From NCBI GenBank assembly GCA_027592785.1, contig JAQCLD010000030.1, positions 1 to 44,419 on the forward strand: 44,419 bases of DNA. Direction: 5' to 3'. Positions 9,195 through 16,990 of the stretch are shown here, piece after piece (position 1 is the stretch's first letter; each line of letters starts with the position of its first letter). A program made the position numbers and the translations under genes. Source of the stretch: Acidobacteriota bacterium. Its GTDB lineage: Bacteria; Acidobacteriota; Terriglobia; Bryobacterales; UBA6623. Below the pieces are notes generated by a model. It had not been told where the DNA came from. It made no database searches and saw only the letters and a program-made list of their open reading frames with translations.

Positions 9195-10421
9195 ATGCAA
9201 ACTCGCCGCTCCTGGTTCCTGACATTGCTGTCGGCCGCCCCTCTCGCCGCCGCCGACTGGCCTGACTTCCGTGGCCCGAATCGTAACGGCGTCTATCCCG
9301 ATTCAGACATCGTCTCGACATTCCCGGCTGGCGGCCCGCCGCTACTTTGGGAGAAACAGATTGGCGCCGGCTTCGCCAATCCGGTCGTATCCAAGGGGCG
9401 TTTGATCCTCTTCCACCGCCGCGGCAACAATGAGATCGTCGAGGCCCTCGATGCCGAGTCTGGGGCCCCCAAGTGGCATTTCGACTATCCGACGCGTTAT
9501 CACGACGATTTCGGCTTCGACGAAGGTCCGCGAGCCAGCCCGGTCGTCGTTGCCGGCCAGGTCTATACATTCGGGGCTGAGGGCACACTCACCTGCGTCT
9601 CTTTTGCGACCGGCGCCAAGATCTGGCAACGCAAAGTCAACGAGGAGTTCTCCGTCGACAAAGGATTCTTCGGCGCGGCTTCCACACCCCTGGTCGATGG
9701 ACGCCGCGTTTACTTGAACGTCGGCGGCTCCGATAGCGCCGGAATTGTCGCTTTCGACAAGGACACCGGCCGCACACTCTGGCAAACCGGCGACGACGAA
9801 GCTAGCTACTCATCGCCCATCGAGGCGTCCATCGACGGCAAAGAACGCCTGGTCTTCTTCACTCGCGAAGGGCTCGTCATTATGGAACCAGCGGACGGCG
9901 CGGTTGTTGATCGGCACCGTTGGCGTTCCCGCAGCCGCGCGTCGGTGAATGCCGCCATGCCGGTCGTTGTCGACGATATCGTCTTCCTCACTGCCAGCTA
10001 TGGCACGGGCGCGATCTGCCTCGAGCGGGTAGACGGTTCGTTCAAGGAGCTCTGGTCAGGAGAGGAATCGATCGCCGCGCACTATGCGACGCCGGTTCAC
10101 AAAGACGGCGTTCTTTACGGTTTCCACGGACGCCAGGAGTTTGGCCAAGAGTTTCGTGCCGTCGAACTGCGTACCGGAAAGGTCCTCTGGACCCAGCCCG
10201 GATTTGGCGCCGGAACGGCACTTCTGGCGGACAGCCAACTTGTCATCCTGCGGGAGAACGGCGAACTCATCCTCGCCGAAGCCTCGCCGAGAACCTATCG
10301 AGAGACAGCCCGTGCCCAGGTCCTCAGCGGACAAACTCGCCCCTACGCCGCATTGGCCGACGGGCGCCTCTACGCCCGCGACATCTCACGGCTGGTCTGC
10401 CTCGACCTACGGAAGATCTAG
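9195..10421 (+). CDS. Exported PQQ-binding-like beta-propeller protein
   Basis: 408 aa. An N-terminal signal (MQTRRSWFLTLLSAAPLAAA) is followed by WPDFRGPNRNGVYPDSD, a common opening of exported PQQ-like propeller proteins in Acidobacteriota and Planctomycetota. Tandem blades carry motifs such as AFDKDTGRTLWQTG, ALDAESGAPKWHFDYP, VELRTGKVLWTQPG and VYTFGAEGTLTCVS. This is the BamB/quinoprotein-like fold. No catalytic Asp/Glu cluster of a true PQQ dehydrogenase can be assigned, so the role is unknown (scaffold or binding). The stop is 2 bp before the PaiB gene, so these two probably form an operon. Confidence 0.85.
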   Translation: MQTRRSWFLTLLSAAPLAAADWPDFRGPNRNGVYPDSDIVSTFPAGGPPLLWEKQIGAGFANPVVSKGRLILFHRRGNNEIVEALDAESGAPKWHFDYPTRYHDDFGFDEGPRASPVVVAGQVYTFGAEGTLTCVSFATGAKIWQRKVNEEFSVDKGFFGAASTPLVDGRRVYLNVGGSDSAGIVAFDKDTGRTLWQTGDDEASYSSPIEASIDGKERLVFFTREGLVIMEPADGAVVDRHRWRSRSRASVNAAMPVVVDDIVFLTASYGTGAICLERVDGSFKELWSGEESIAAHYATPVHKDGVLYGFHGRQEFGQEFRAVELRTGKVLWTQPGFGAGTALLADSQLVILRENGELILAEASPRTYRETARAQVLSGQTRPYAALADGRLYARDISRLVCLDLRKI

Positions 10422-10423
10422 CC

Positions 10424-11059
10424 ATGTACGCGGCAAAGTCGTTTCGCGAGGATCGCTTGTCCGTGCTGCAAGAATTCATCGTCGAGCACTCCTTCGCAAC
10501 CGTCGTCTCGCAGGGTCCCCAGGGGATCGAGGCCAGCCACGTTCCTTTGATCATCGATCGTACTCGAGGGCCAAAAGGCATGCTGCGAGGCCATTTCGCA
10601 CGCGCGAATCCTCACTGGCAATCGCTTGCCGATGGCGAGGTCCTCTCAATCTTCCACGGTCCGCACGCGTACATCACGCCATCTTGGTATGCCTCCAAGA
10701 GGGAACACGGTCGCGTTGTCCCTACTTGGGACTATCTCGCTGTCCATGCCCATGGAGTCGCTCGTGTCTTCGACGACGCGAAAGAACTGCGCACGTTGAT
10801 TGAGGACTTAACTGACCAGCACGAGTCCAATCGCCCTGCACCGTGGAAAGTCACTGACGCCCCTGACGAGTACATCGAAGGCGCCATGCGCGCCATCGTG
10901 GGCTTTGAGCTAACCCTCACGCGCATCGAGGGCATTTGGAAAATGAGTCAGAATCGCCCAGCCGCCGATCGAGCCGGCGTCGTCACGGGCCTGCGAGAAG
11001 GCTCGCCGATGGACATGCAAGTTGCCGACTGGGTGGAACGCCTAGGAGAAGGGAAATGA
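10424..11059 (+). CDS. FMN-binding negative transcriptional regulator, PaiB family
   Basis: 211 aa. Split-barrel flavin-binding family named for Bacillus subtilis PaiB, which affects sporulation and protease genes; DNA binding by most homologs is unproven. Typical motifs: MYAAKSFREDRLSVLQEFI, GMLRGHFARANPHW, FHGPHAYITPSWYASK, VPTWDYLAVHAHG, and C-terminal KMSQNRPAADRAGV. The reading frame is open far upstream, but ATG 10424 gives the conserved N-terminus and starts 2 bp after the preceding stop. It overlaps the next gene by 4 bp (ATGA). Confidence 0.92.
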   Translation: MYAAKSFREDRLSVLQEFIVEHSFATVVSQGPQGIEASHVPLIIDRTRGPKGMLRGHFARANPHWQSLADGEVLSIFHGPHAYITPSWYASKREHGRVVPTWDYLAVHAHGVARVFDDAKELRTLIEDLTDQHESNRPAPWKVTDAPDEYIEGAMRAIVGFELTLTRIEGIWKMSQNRPAADRAGVVTGLREGSPMDMQVADWVERLGEGK

Positions 11060-11568
11060 ACCGCCGCAGCGCCCTCGCGCTGGTCCTTGGCGGCTGGGCC
11101 CTCGGCACGCTCTTCATGTGGACTGTCGCCACCCAAAACTTCGCCACCGTCGATCGGATCCTTGCCGAGCCTCCGTCAGCGTTCCAGTCGATGACCGCCA
11201 ACCTGGACTCCGGCCACGCGCGAGAAATCTTGCGCTACGAGGCCTCGGAGCTGAACCGGCTGTACTTCGATCGCTGGGGTTACGCTCAGGTGCTGCTCGC
11301 CCTGCTGGCTGTCGCATTGGCTTGGAAAGGAAGCCGCCGCCTTCGCGCTGGGGTGTTCGCCGCAGCCGTCATTGCCGTCGGCCTGCAAGTCTATGTCGTT
11401 CCCGAAACCATCCGCATCGGGCGCATCATCGACTTTCAGCCGCGCGCGCCCGAAACGGTCAGGCAGACTGAGTTTTGGCGTTTACACAACGCCTACACCG
11501 GACTCGACATGCTGAAACTACTAACTATCGCGGGCTGCGGCATCGCCCTGCTGCGCGAGCGAGACTAG
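11056..11568 (+). CDS. Small membrane protein, unknown function
   Basis: 170 aa with four predicted membrane segments: LALVLGGWALGTLFMWTV near the N-terminus, YAQVLLALLAVALAW, AGVFAAAVIAVGLQVYVV, and MLKLLTIAGCGIALL at the C-terminus. The segment between the first two membrane helices is helical and polar. I recognise no family with confidence; it is vaguely like DUF4149-type membrane proteins. ATG 11056 was chosen because it overlaps the paiB-like stop (ATGA) and gives a sensible signal-anchor; a longer in-frame extension is unlikely. It converges on the next gene, sharing the four bases CTAG. Confidence 0.75.
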   Translation: MNRRSALALVLGGWALGTLFMWTVATQNFATVDRILAEPPSAFQSMTANLDSGHAREILRYEASELNRLYFDRWGYAQVLLALLAVALAWKGSRRLRAGVFAAAVIAVGLQVYVVPETIRIGRIIDFQPRAPETVRQTEFWRLHNAYTGLDMLKLLTIAGCGIALLRERD

Positions 11569-12311
11569 GCGGTCCGCTGACGTTTCGCCATGCTCGGCGA
11601 ATAGCGGTTCCAAATCTCTTCCGCCGTCGCCTCAATCACATGGATGGCGTTCGGGGCCATCTCCGCCGTGTTTTCCCAGACGCTCAGCAGCGCGTCCGAC
11701 AAGACTCGGTCCGAAGCCACCGGAGCGTCGGTCACCGGGTCAACATAGCGGTAGCTCGCCACTTCGCCCGTCAGCGCCTCGGTCGTCTTGATGCGCTTGG
11801 ACAGCGTCAGCGGATAGGGGTCTAACTTGCCGGCGCCTGTCGTCCGCGAGAACGCCAACCACAACCCATAACGGTAGCGCTGCAAGTTCCAGGTTCTGCG
11901 TTCGTCGTCGCCTCTGCGCTCATCGAATCGCCGCAACCGCGTCATCGGCAGGAATGCCGCTTCCAGATCGGCGAATAGGGCCGTGAATCCGTCTGCGCTG
12001 TAGTCGTAGCTGCGGATAGATCGCAAGCGGACGTCAATGGTAGCGGGAAAAGTCTCGTCGATTCGAATGGCGCGAGCCTTGGTTCCCGACTCAAGGACCG
12101 CCTCGCAACAGCCCGCGAAGGTACGGTCTAGCCTTGCGCGTGCTGAGATTGTCAGCAGCACCAATTCGAACCTAGACAGGCTGATGGGATCCCTTAAAGC
12201 CAGCTCGCTTGAACGAGCCTCGACCTCAATCCCGTGCCGCTCTAGGAGAAGTTTGAGCAACCCAACCTGCTTCGCGTCGGGGGGCGCGAAGAAGATAACG
12301 ACGCTTCTCAT
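11565..12311 (-). CDS. Unknown protein with possible TIR-like N-terminal domain
   Basis: 248 aa, no recognised family. The N-terminal about 120 residues read as alternating strands and helices: VVIFFAPPDAKQVGLLKLLL, then a hydrophobic strand FELVLLTISARARLD, then CCEAVLESGTKARAIRID and a final helix FTALFADLEAAFLP. This order resembles a TIR or flavodoxin-like fold, but I do not see a clear TIR catalytic glutamate. The second half (WNLQRYRYGLWLAFSRTTG, WENTAEMAPNAIHVIEATAE) has no match I know. It is a single gene with its own 220-bp upstream region containing a tandem 14-bp repeat. Confidence 0.7.
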   Translation of the reverse strand: MRSVVIFFAPPDAKQVGLLKLLLERHGIEVEARSSELALRDPISLSRFELVLLTISARARLDRTFAGCCEAVLESGTKARAIRIDETFPATIDVRLRSIRSYDYSADGFTALFADLEAAFLPMTRLRRFDERRGDDERRTWNLQRYRYGLWLAFSRTTGAGKLDPYPLTLSKRIKTTEALTGEVASYRYVDPVTDAPVASDRVLSDALLSVWENTAEMAPNAIHVIEATAEEIWNRYSPSMAKRQRTA

Positions 12312-12532
12312 TCAGGCTTTCGCCGCCCTGTTGCCAGGACCTAGGTCAAACAACCTAGTTCAAACAATATAAGCCAGAGTTGTTGTGAAAAGCTACAAGA
12401 AAATTCGTCCGCGCGCGGACCGCCCTAAACAGCAACTGCTCGGCTGGACAAGCAAGGGTCATGCCGGAGCCAGACGGAAAAGGGAATCGCAGCGTTTATC
12501 CCGATACCCGGTCGCGCTAATCTGTATCCGCC
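12312..12532. promoter_or_regulatory. Divergent intergenic region with tandem 14-bp repeats
   Basis: This gap separates the leftward TIR-like gene from the rightward phosphatase gene. At 12340-12353 and 12354-12367 two adjacent 14-bp copies differ by one base (CCTAGGTCAAACAA, CCTAGTTCAAACAA). They lie 30-55 bp before the leftward ATG, where an operator would sit. An AT-rich TATATT follows on the minus strand at 12371-12366 and could be a -10 element, but I find no matching -35. Nothing else coding is seen. Confidence 0.4.
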
Positions 12533-14098
12533 ATGACAACCCGCCGCGACTTTCTCGCCCTCTCCGCCACCGCCGCTGTTGCCGGCGCACAAACCAAACC
12601 TTGGCAGGCTGGTTCAGTTGAGCACTTGATCCCGACCGCTTCGGACAGTCGCATCTTGCTGAAGGCCTCGCTTCGTGATGCGTTGACCCGCCCGCCGCTT
12701 CTGAGTGTTGGCAGGCGTTCGATAGCGGGTCAGCGCGGCGACACGGCAGGTCGCTTTTGGAGCTTTGACGCGACGAACCTCGCGGCTGGCGAGCCGTACC
12801 GCCTCGAACTTCTAGACGCACGCAATCGCCCGCTCTGCGACCCTTGGACCGTCAAAACTTTCCCCGCTCCCGGGTCCGAACCTGAGAAGTTTCGCCTGCT
12901 CGTGTTCACTTGTGCAGGAGGCGACGACCGCCTCCTGGCCCGCCGCGGCGGCGCGAGGTTCTTGCCCATCGCAACACGCCGCGCTCTGCTCGAACGCGCA
13001 CTAACCTTCCAGCCGGACGCCATGATCGCCAACGGCGATCACATCTATTGGGACCTCGACCAGACCGGCGCGCCGCCGCCGTATACCGAAGACGTGGTTC
13101 GCGCTGTCGGGACTTTCGACCGCACGCTTCCAGTCTTCGGTACGGCCAACGAAACCGTCCACCAGCGTGTTGGCGAAGCGCAGATCCGCAGCCTCTACGG
13201 CAATCTTTTCCGAGAAGTCCCGAGCTTCTTCATCCAAGATGACCACGACTACTTCGAGAACGATGACGCTACCGAAGAGCTGGTCACCTTCCCGCCGGAC
13301 CATTTCATGTTGCAGTTGGGCCGGGCATCGCGCCGGCTCTACTTCCCGGAATTCTTGCCTGATGCCAATCGTCCACTCGGTCTGCCAGGCGCCTCCGCTC
13401 CCGATACGCCCGCCGGTACAGGAGAGAGCTACGGAACGATCCGCTTCGGAACCCTGGCCGAGATCAATCTCTTCGACTGCCGCCGTTACTTAACCCTCGC
13501 CGGCCCCAACGGCGTGATTGTGCCGCGCGAAACAGAAAACTGGCTGACATCGCGCATGGCCGATCGTTCCTTGCGCCATGTTGTGCAAGTCCCCTCCATG
13601 CCACCCGTGTGGAGCGCCGGCAAATGGGGCGATTGGTACCCGGACTTTCTGGATGATCAAGGAGTTCTCGGCCTCAACAAGGCCAAGCCCTATTGGCAAC
13701 CCGGATGGTTGGCGCAGCACGATCGTCTAATGAAAGCCGCTTCCGCCATGGCCGACCGCACGCCCTTAATCATCAGCGGCGACATGCATGCAATCGCCGA
13801 AGCAGCGGTTCACCGCTCGGGAATGTTGGATCTATCGGCTAATCCCGTTCACGTCGCGCTGCCTGGCCCCGTCGGGACTCTCGACGGTTGGCCATCCGGA
13901 GGCCGTCGTACGCCGCCGCTAACAGCGGGCCACGTCGAAGTGGACGCATCCATCCCGGCAATGGAGGAGAACGGTTTTCTGGTCGTTGACTTCACTCCGG
14001 GGTCCATGCTCCTCAGCTTCTTCCGCTGGAGCCCCCAACTGCCTGAGTCTGCGATAGCCAGCCTGACGCCCTTCAAAGAGGTGGAGCTCAAGCGCTAA
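12533..14098 (+). CDS. Tat-exported PhoD-like alkaline phosphatase / metallophosphoesterase
   Basis: 521 aa. The N-terminus MTTRRDFLALSATAAVAGAQ is a twin-arginine signal, so the folded metalloenzyme is probably exported. Metal-binding motifs: IANGDHIYWDLDQ (about residue 163), FIQDDHDYFENDD (about 235), and a C-terminal ISGDMHAIAEA (about 410) for the histidine site. This pattern matches the PhoD/MPP_PhoD superfamily of phosphomonoesterases/phosphodiesterases; substrate unknown. Length is typical. An apparent weak terminator follows immediately. Confidence 0.88.
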   Translation: MTTRRDFLALSATAAVAGAQTKPWQAGSVEHLIPTASDSRILLKASLRDALTRPPLLSVGRRSIAGQRGDTAGRFWSFDATNLAAGEPYRLELLDARNRPLCDPWTVKTFPAPGSEPEKFRLLVFTCAGGDDRLLARRGGARFLPIATRRALLERALTFQPDAMIANGDHIYWDLDQTGAPPPYTEDVVRAVGTFDRTLPVFGTANETVHQRVGEAQIRSLYGNLFREVPSFFIQDDHDYFENDDATEELVTFPPDHFMLQLGRASRRLYFPEFLPDANRPLGLPGASAPDTPAGTGESYGTIRFGTLAEINLFDCRRYLTLAGPNGVIVPRETENWLTSRMADRSLRHVVQVPSMPPVWSAGKWGDWYPDFLDDQGVLGLNKAKPYWQPGWLAQHDRLMKAASAMADRTPLIISGDMHAIAEAAVHRSGMLDLSANPVHVALPGPVGTLDGWPSGGRRTPPLTAGHVEVDASIPAMEENGFLVVDFTPGSMLLSFFRWSPQLPESAIASLTPFKEVELKR

Positions 14099-14104
14099 AA
14101 GCTG

Positions 14105-14125
14105 CAGCCGGTTCAGTCGGCTTTT
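14105..14125 (+). terminator. Weak intrinsic terminator candidate after the PhoD-like gene
   Basis: AGCCG (14106-14110), a 7-base loop and CGGCT (14118-14122) are followed by a short T run to 14125. An alternative outer pairing AAAAGC/GCTTTT (14097-14102 with 14120-14125) is possible. It begins seven bases after the stop codon. The stem is short, so this is tentative. Confidence 0.4.
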
Positions 14126-14329
14126 CGCCCGATGAGTAGTACGTCCTCTCCGCTAGGCCCACGGACGCGTTAACGCAGGATTCCTTAGGTTTCAACGACC
14201 GTCCGCACAAGCTGCAACGAGGCTCTCGAAAGGACGTCGAACGCCTAAGCAGAACCTACTTAGTGAGGGTCCTAGGCCGCAGATCGGACTATTCCTAGTC
14301 CCTCAATTCCTCTAAGTTGTTGAAAAGAA

Positions 14330-14406
14330 TGGTAGGCCCGAGCGGACTCGAACCGCTGACCTCTACCGTGTCAAGGTAGCGCTCTAACCAACTGAGCTAC
14401 GGGCCT
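14330..14406 (-). tRNA. tRNA-Val (anticodon GAC), CCA encoded
   Basis: Reads on the minus strand from 14406. Acceptor stem AGGCCCG pairs with CGGGCCT, the D-arm is GCTCAGTTGGTTAGAGC, the anticodon arm is CTACC-TTGACAC-GGTAG with anticodon GAC, the variable loop is AGGTC, and the T-arm is AGCGG-TTCGAGT-CCGCT. Discriminator A at 14333, then an encoded CCA (14332-14330). All stems pair well, so it should be functional. It decodes GUC and GUU valine codons. Confidence 0.97.
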
Positions 14407-14529
14407 GAAGATTGGATCGTAGCATGCACCCGCGCGCCTTGTCGACCAATGAACACCAGCCAAAAATAAGGTCCTTTGGGACTAGGACCCGGCGTAGGGC
14501 CTAGGACCACCCTTAAGACCTTTCCTTGA

Positions 14530-14558
14530 TTGACACAGTACCTATAGAACTTTAGAAT
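14530..14558 (+). promoter_or_regulatory. Sigma-70-type promoter for the LuxR-type regulator
   Basis: TTGACA (14530-14535), a 17-bp spacer and TAGAAT (14553-14558) give a near-consensus housekeeping promoter. It lies 47 bp upstream of the ATG at 14606, leaving a short leader. It is the best sigma-70 match I found in the window. Confidence 0.65.
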
Positions 14559-14605
14559 GGCCATGTAGATCGGGCTTAACCCGTTCAATTTCAGCGGAAA
14601 AACCG

Positions 14606-15208
14606 ATGACTCAGATCGAAGCGACAGCGGCAGACAGCGCCCCCATCAAGGCTGAGAAGCCGGTGAAGCCGGTGAAGCAGCCCAAAAGTTCCAAGGACCA
14701 TCCGATCCGTATTGCGATCGCCCTGAAGATGCCCGGGCTCGACGGTCTCACTCTGCTTCAGCGCATGCAGAACCAGAAGATGAAGACCAGGATCATCGTA
14801 CTGACCGCGTCGGATGACGAGGGAGAGTACGTACAGGCAATGAAGTACGGTACGTGCGGCATCGTACTCAAGCAAACTGCGACGGATTTGCTCATCAAGA
14901 GCATCCGCAAAGTCTACGGCGGTGAAATCTGGCTTGATGCCCGCACTACCGCAGCCGTCATGCGTCAATTCGCGTCGCCGATGGACGCCGGTCCGCGCGA
15001 CCGCGACAAGCCTCGCCTTTCGAACCGCGAACGCGAAATCGTCGGCTTCGTTTCGCAAGGCTTCAAGAACAAAGAGATTGCGGAGAGAATGTTCATCTCC
15101 GAACAGACGGTCAAGAACCACCTGCACAACATCTTTGACAAGCTAGGCGTTAGCGATCGCTTGGAACTGGCTCTGTACGCCATCCATCGCAATATCGGCC
15201 CCGTCTAA
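14606..15208 (+). CDS. LuxR/NarL-type regulator with an internally deleted receiver
   Basis: 200 aa. A charged N-terminal tail (KPVKPVKQPKSSKDHP, including a 9-bp tandem duplication) leads into receiver strand 1 (IRIAIA), which jumps straight to LKMPGLDGLTLLQRM. A normal NarL receiver has about 45-50 residues between these points, including the acidic pair and the phospho-acceptor aspartate; here they are absent. The later receiver parts (RIIVLTAS, switch Thr, Lys in IVLKQ) remain. The HTH is intact: LSNREREIVGFVSQGFKNKE, then QTVKNHLHNIFDKLGV. Phosphorylation cannot occur at the usual site, so the protein is probably constitutively active, inactive, or controlled by expression from its strong promoter. 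An in-frame deletion of about 150 bp is the simplest origin. Confidence 0.9.
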   Translation: MTQIEATAADSAPIKAEKPVKPVKQPKSSKDHPIRIAIALKMPGLDGLTLLQRMQNQKMKTRIIVLTASDDEGEYVQAMKYGTCGIVLKQTATDLLIKSIRKVYGGEIWLDARTTAAVMRQFASPMDAGPRDRDKPRLSNREREIVGFVSQGFKNKEIAERMFISEQTVKNHLHNIFDKLGVSDRLELALYAIHRNIGPV

Positions 15209-15951
15209 CGCGACCACGTCAGACGAACAACATTCTGCGGCCCTTGGCTTGACGACCAGGGCGTGAGGCTCACGCCCCGCGGCGTGAACTCCGCTTCGAG
15301 CCAGCCGTGCATCACGTTTGGCTCAAAAGGGAAGCCAACCGCCGGTTGCGTCACGACCAACAGTCCGTTCTCGTTGCGGTGCGAAAAGACGTGGTCGTGC
15401 GCCGTGAAAATCGCCTTCACTTGAGGGCGCCCCTCGGCCAGGTCAAGTAACTCCGGCGCATCCAGCAGGCCGTTCTCAGCGTCATCCAGCGGATGATGTA
15501 CAAACAGCACGACGGGCTTGTCGGCGTGTGCCGCCAGCCAATCCGCCAGCCAAGTCAACTGTGGACGCTCCAAGCGACCCGAAACAACCTCCTTCGGCCG
15601 CAACGAATCGAGACACACCAGCCGTACGACGCCGGCATCCACAACGGTCATCACCTTGGCGGCGCCGTGGTCCATGTGCGGATCGCTAAAGGCCGAGCAC
15701 AGATTCGCGCGGTTGTCGTGGTTCCCCGGCAAGGTAATCAGCGGACCGTGATCTGCGAGAGCGCCTAACAACGCCTCGGCCGCCGCGTAGTCCTCCGGCA
15801 ATCCCCGCATCCAGGCAATGTCGCCGTTGATAATCGTGCCCTCGATGCCGCGACCCTTCAGCTGCTGCACGGTTCGCTCCGCCGCCGCTGCCGTCCGAAT
15901 GCCTTCGTACTGCGCCGCTGCGTCGGCGGAGAGATGCGTATCCGCCAGCAA
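15205..15951 (-). CDS. Calcineurin-like metallophosphoesterase; true start unclear
   Basis: At least 248 aa from a TTG at 15951. Motifs in order: LADTHLS (D-x-H), INGDIAW (GD), LPGNHDNRAN (GNHD), LFVHHPLDD (H), and FTAHDHVFSHR replacing the usual GHxH. This is the Icc/CpdA-like phosphoesterase superfamily; substrate unknown. The frame stays open upstream to a TAG at 16080-16078 and reads like protein (WTAEYRRESAGALTWLRRET, then PAARWA before LLADTHLS), but it has no ATG, GTG or TTG there. An ATT at 16059-16057 with GGAG eight bases before it is the best upstream start. It converges with the LuxR-type gene (4-bp overlap) and diverges from recO. Confidence 0.82.
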   Translation of the reverse strand: MLADTHLSADAAAQYEGIRTAAAAERTVQQLKGRGIEGTIINGDIAWMRGLPEDYAAAEALLGALADHGPLITLPGNHDNRANLCSAFSDPHMDHGAAKVMTVVDAGVVRLVCLDSLRPKEVVSGRLERPQLTWLADWLAAHADKPVVLFVHHPLDDAENGLLDAPELLDLAEGRPQVKAIFTAHDHVFSHRNENGLLVVTQPAVGFPFEPNVMHGWLEAEFTPRGVSLTPWSSSQGPQNVVRLTWSR

Positions 15952-16133
15952 CGCCCATCGAGCTGCCGGCGTTTCACGACGTAGCCAGGTCAGCGCGCCT
16001 GCCGATTCGCGGCGGTACTCCGCCGTCCAACCGGCGGATGCAGAAAGATCAACTGGAATGGCGCTATCTCCGACCTCCTAGGATACTCGCCGCACATGCT
16101 ACGCTCAGATCAACCCGTCCTATTGGGCCGCCG

Positions 16134-16916
16134 ATGCCCGCACGCGAAAGCGAAGCGCTCGTCCTGCGCACCTACCCTTACCGCGAAGCCGACTTGATCG
16201 TCAGTTTCTTCACGCGTGATCGCGGCAAGTTGCGCGGCATCGCCCGAGGCGTGCGCCGTCCGAAAAGTAACTACGGCGCCAGCCTCGAACGCTTGGCCCA
16301 CATCCGTATCCATTACTTCCAAAAGCAAACCCTCGAACTTGTGCGAGTCGATCGCGCCGAGCCGCTGAGCCCGCCCCTGGTCATGCTCACCGACTACCCC
16401 TGCAGTCTGGCGCTCGACTACATCGCCGAGGTCGCCGAAGACATGCTGCCCGAGCACGAGCCCAATGATGCCTACTTCCGTCTGGTCGCCCTCGCCGTTG
16501 AGACATCCTTTAAGGGGATTCGCGCCCACAAACAAAACGGTTTCAGCGGAGTGCCGCCCTGGATGGAGCGCATCATCACCTACTTCGCCTTGTGGTCCGT
16601 CAAACTCGGCGGCTGGCTGCCGCCGCTCAACGTCTGCCTCGAAACCGGCGTCGCCATCGGACCTCAAGACCCTGCCTGGTTCGATCACCTGCATGACGGC
16701 CTGCTCTCCGCTGACGCCAAATCCGCCGATTCCTATTTGTTGACCCCAGCATCCCGCGACCTGGCCCGGCTCATGCTCCGCAAGTCCTTGGCCGACTTAG
16801 AGTCCGAGCCCTGGACTCCGGCCACCGGCTCCGACCTACGCCGCTTCCTCAATCAGCGCCTAGAGAATCACTTCGAACGCCGCCTGCGTAGCCTGCGCCT
16901 GCTCAACTCGCTATAG
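16134..16916 (+). CDS. recO: DNA repair protein RecO
   Basis: 260 aa, typical length. RecO works with RecF/RecR to load RecA on SSB-coated gaps and anneals single strands. The N-terminal OB-fold reads [20 protein letters not shown], then [23 protein letters not shown]; the helical C-terminal part ends in [22 protein letters not shown] 16134 gives the conserved start; an in-frame ATG at 16038 would add 32 non-homologous residues overlapping the divergent gene. The usual zinc-finger cysteines are largely missing: only one Cys remains in LNVCLETG, and the later CxxC is gone, as in several RecO lineages. Confidence 0.93.
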   Translation: MPARESEALVLRTYPYREADLIVSFFTRDRGKLRGIARGVRRPKSNYGASLERLAHIRIHYFQKQTLELVRVDRAEPLSPPLVMLTDYPCSLALDYIAEVAEDMLPEHEPNDAYFRLVALAVETSFKGIRAHKQNGFSGVPPWMERIITYFALWSVKLGGWLPPLNVCLETGVAIGPQDPAWFDHLHDGLLSADAKSADSYLLTPASRDLARLMLRKSLADLESEPWTPATGSDLRRFLNQRLENHFERRLRSLRLLNSL

Positions 16917-16990
16917 GTTTCGGGTCCTCGGAAGTTGGTAGCCTAGAAGTCTTCGCTGGGCTCGTTCCCGGTCTGTTTTTTAAGCTCGCC

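Larger units (their letters stand above)
14126..14605. other. Noncoding region around the tRNA-Val gene
   Basis: No coding sequence is convincing here. Apart from the tRNA it contains several CCTAGG/CTAGGACC motifs (14269-14277, 14483-14489 and 14503-14512), a hairpin GGTCCT...AGGACC at 14470-14489, and the promoter at 14530-14558. I see no copy of the tRNA 3' end nearby that would mark an integration site. Confidence 0.5.

Noticed and set aside
14312..14325. 14-mer CTAAGTTGTTGAAA shared with 40474-40487
   Set aside because: In 44 kb a chance 14-base match between two places is expected about as often as not; no other link between the sites.
14330..14406. tRNA-Val as an integration site of a mobile element
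   Set aside because: No duplicate of the tRNA 3' end, integrase gene or composition change was seen around it.
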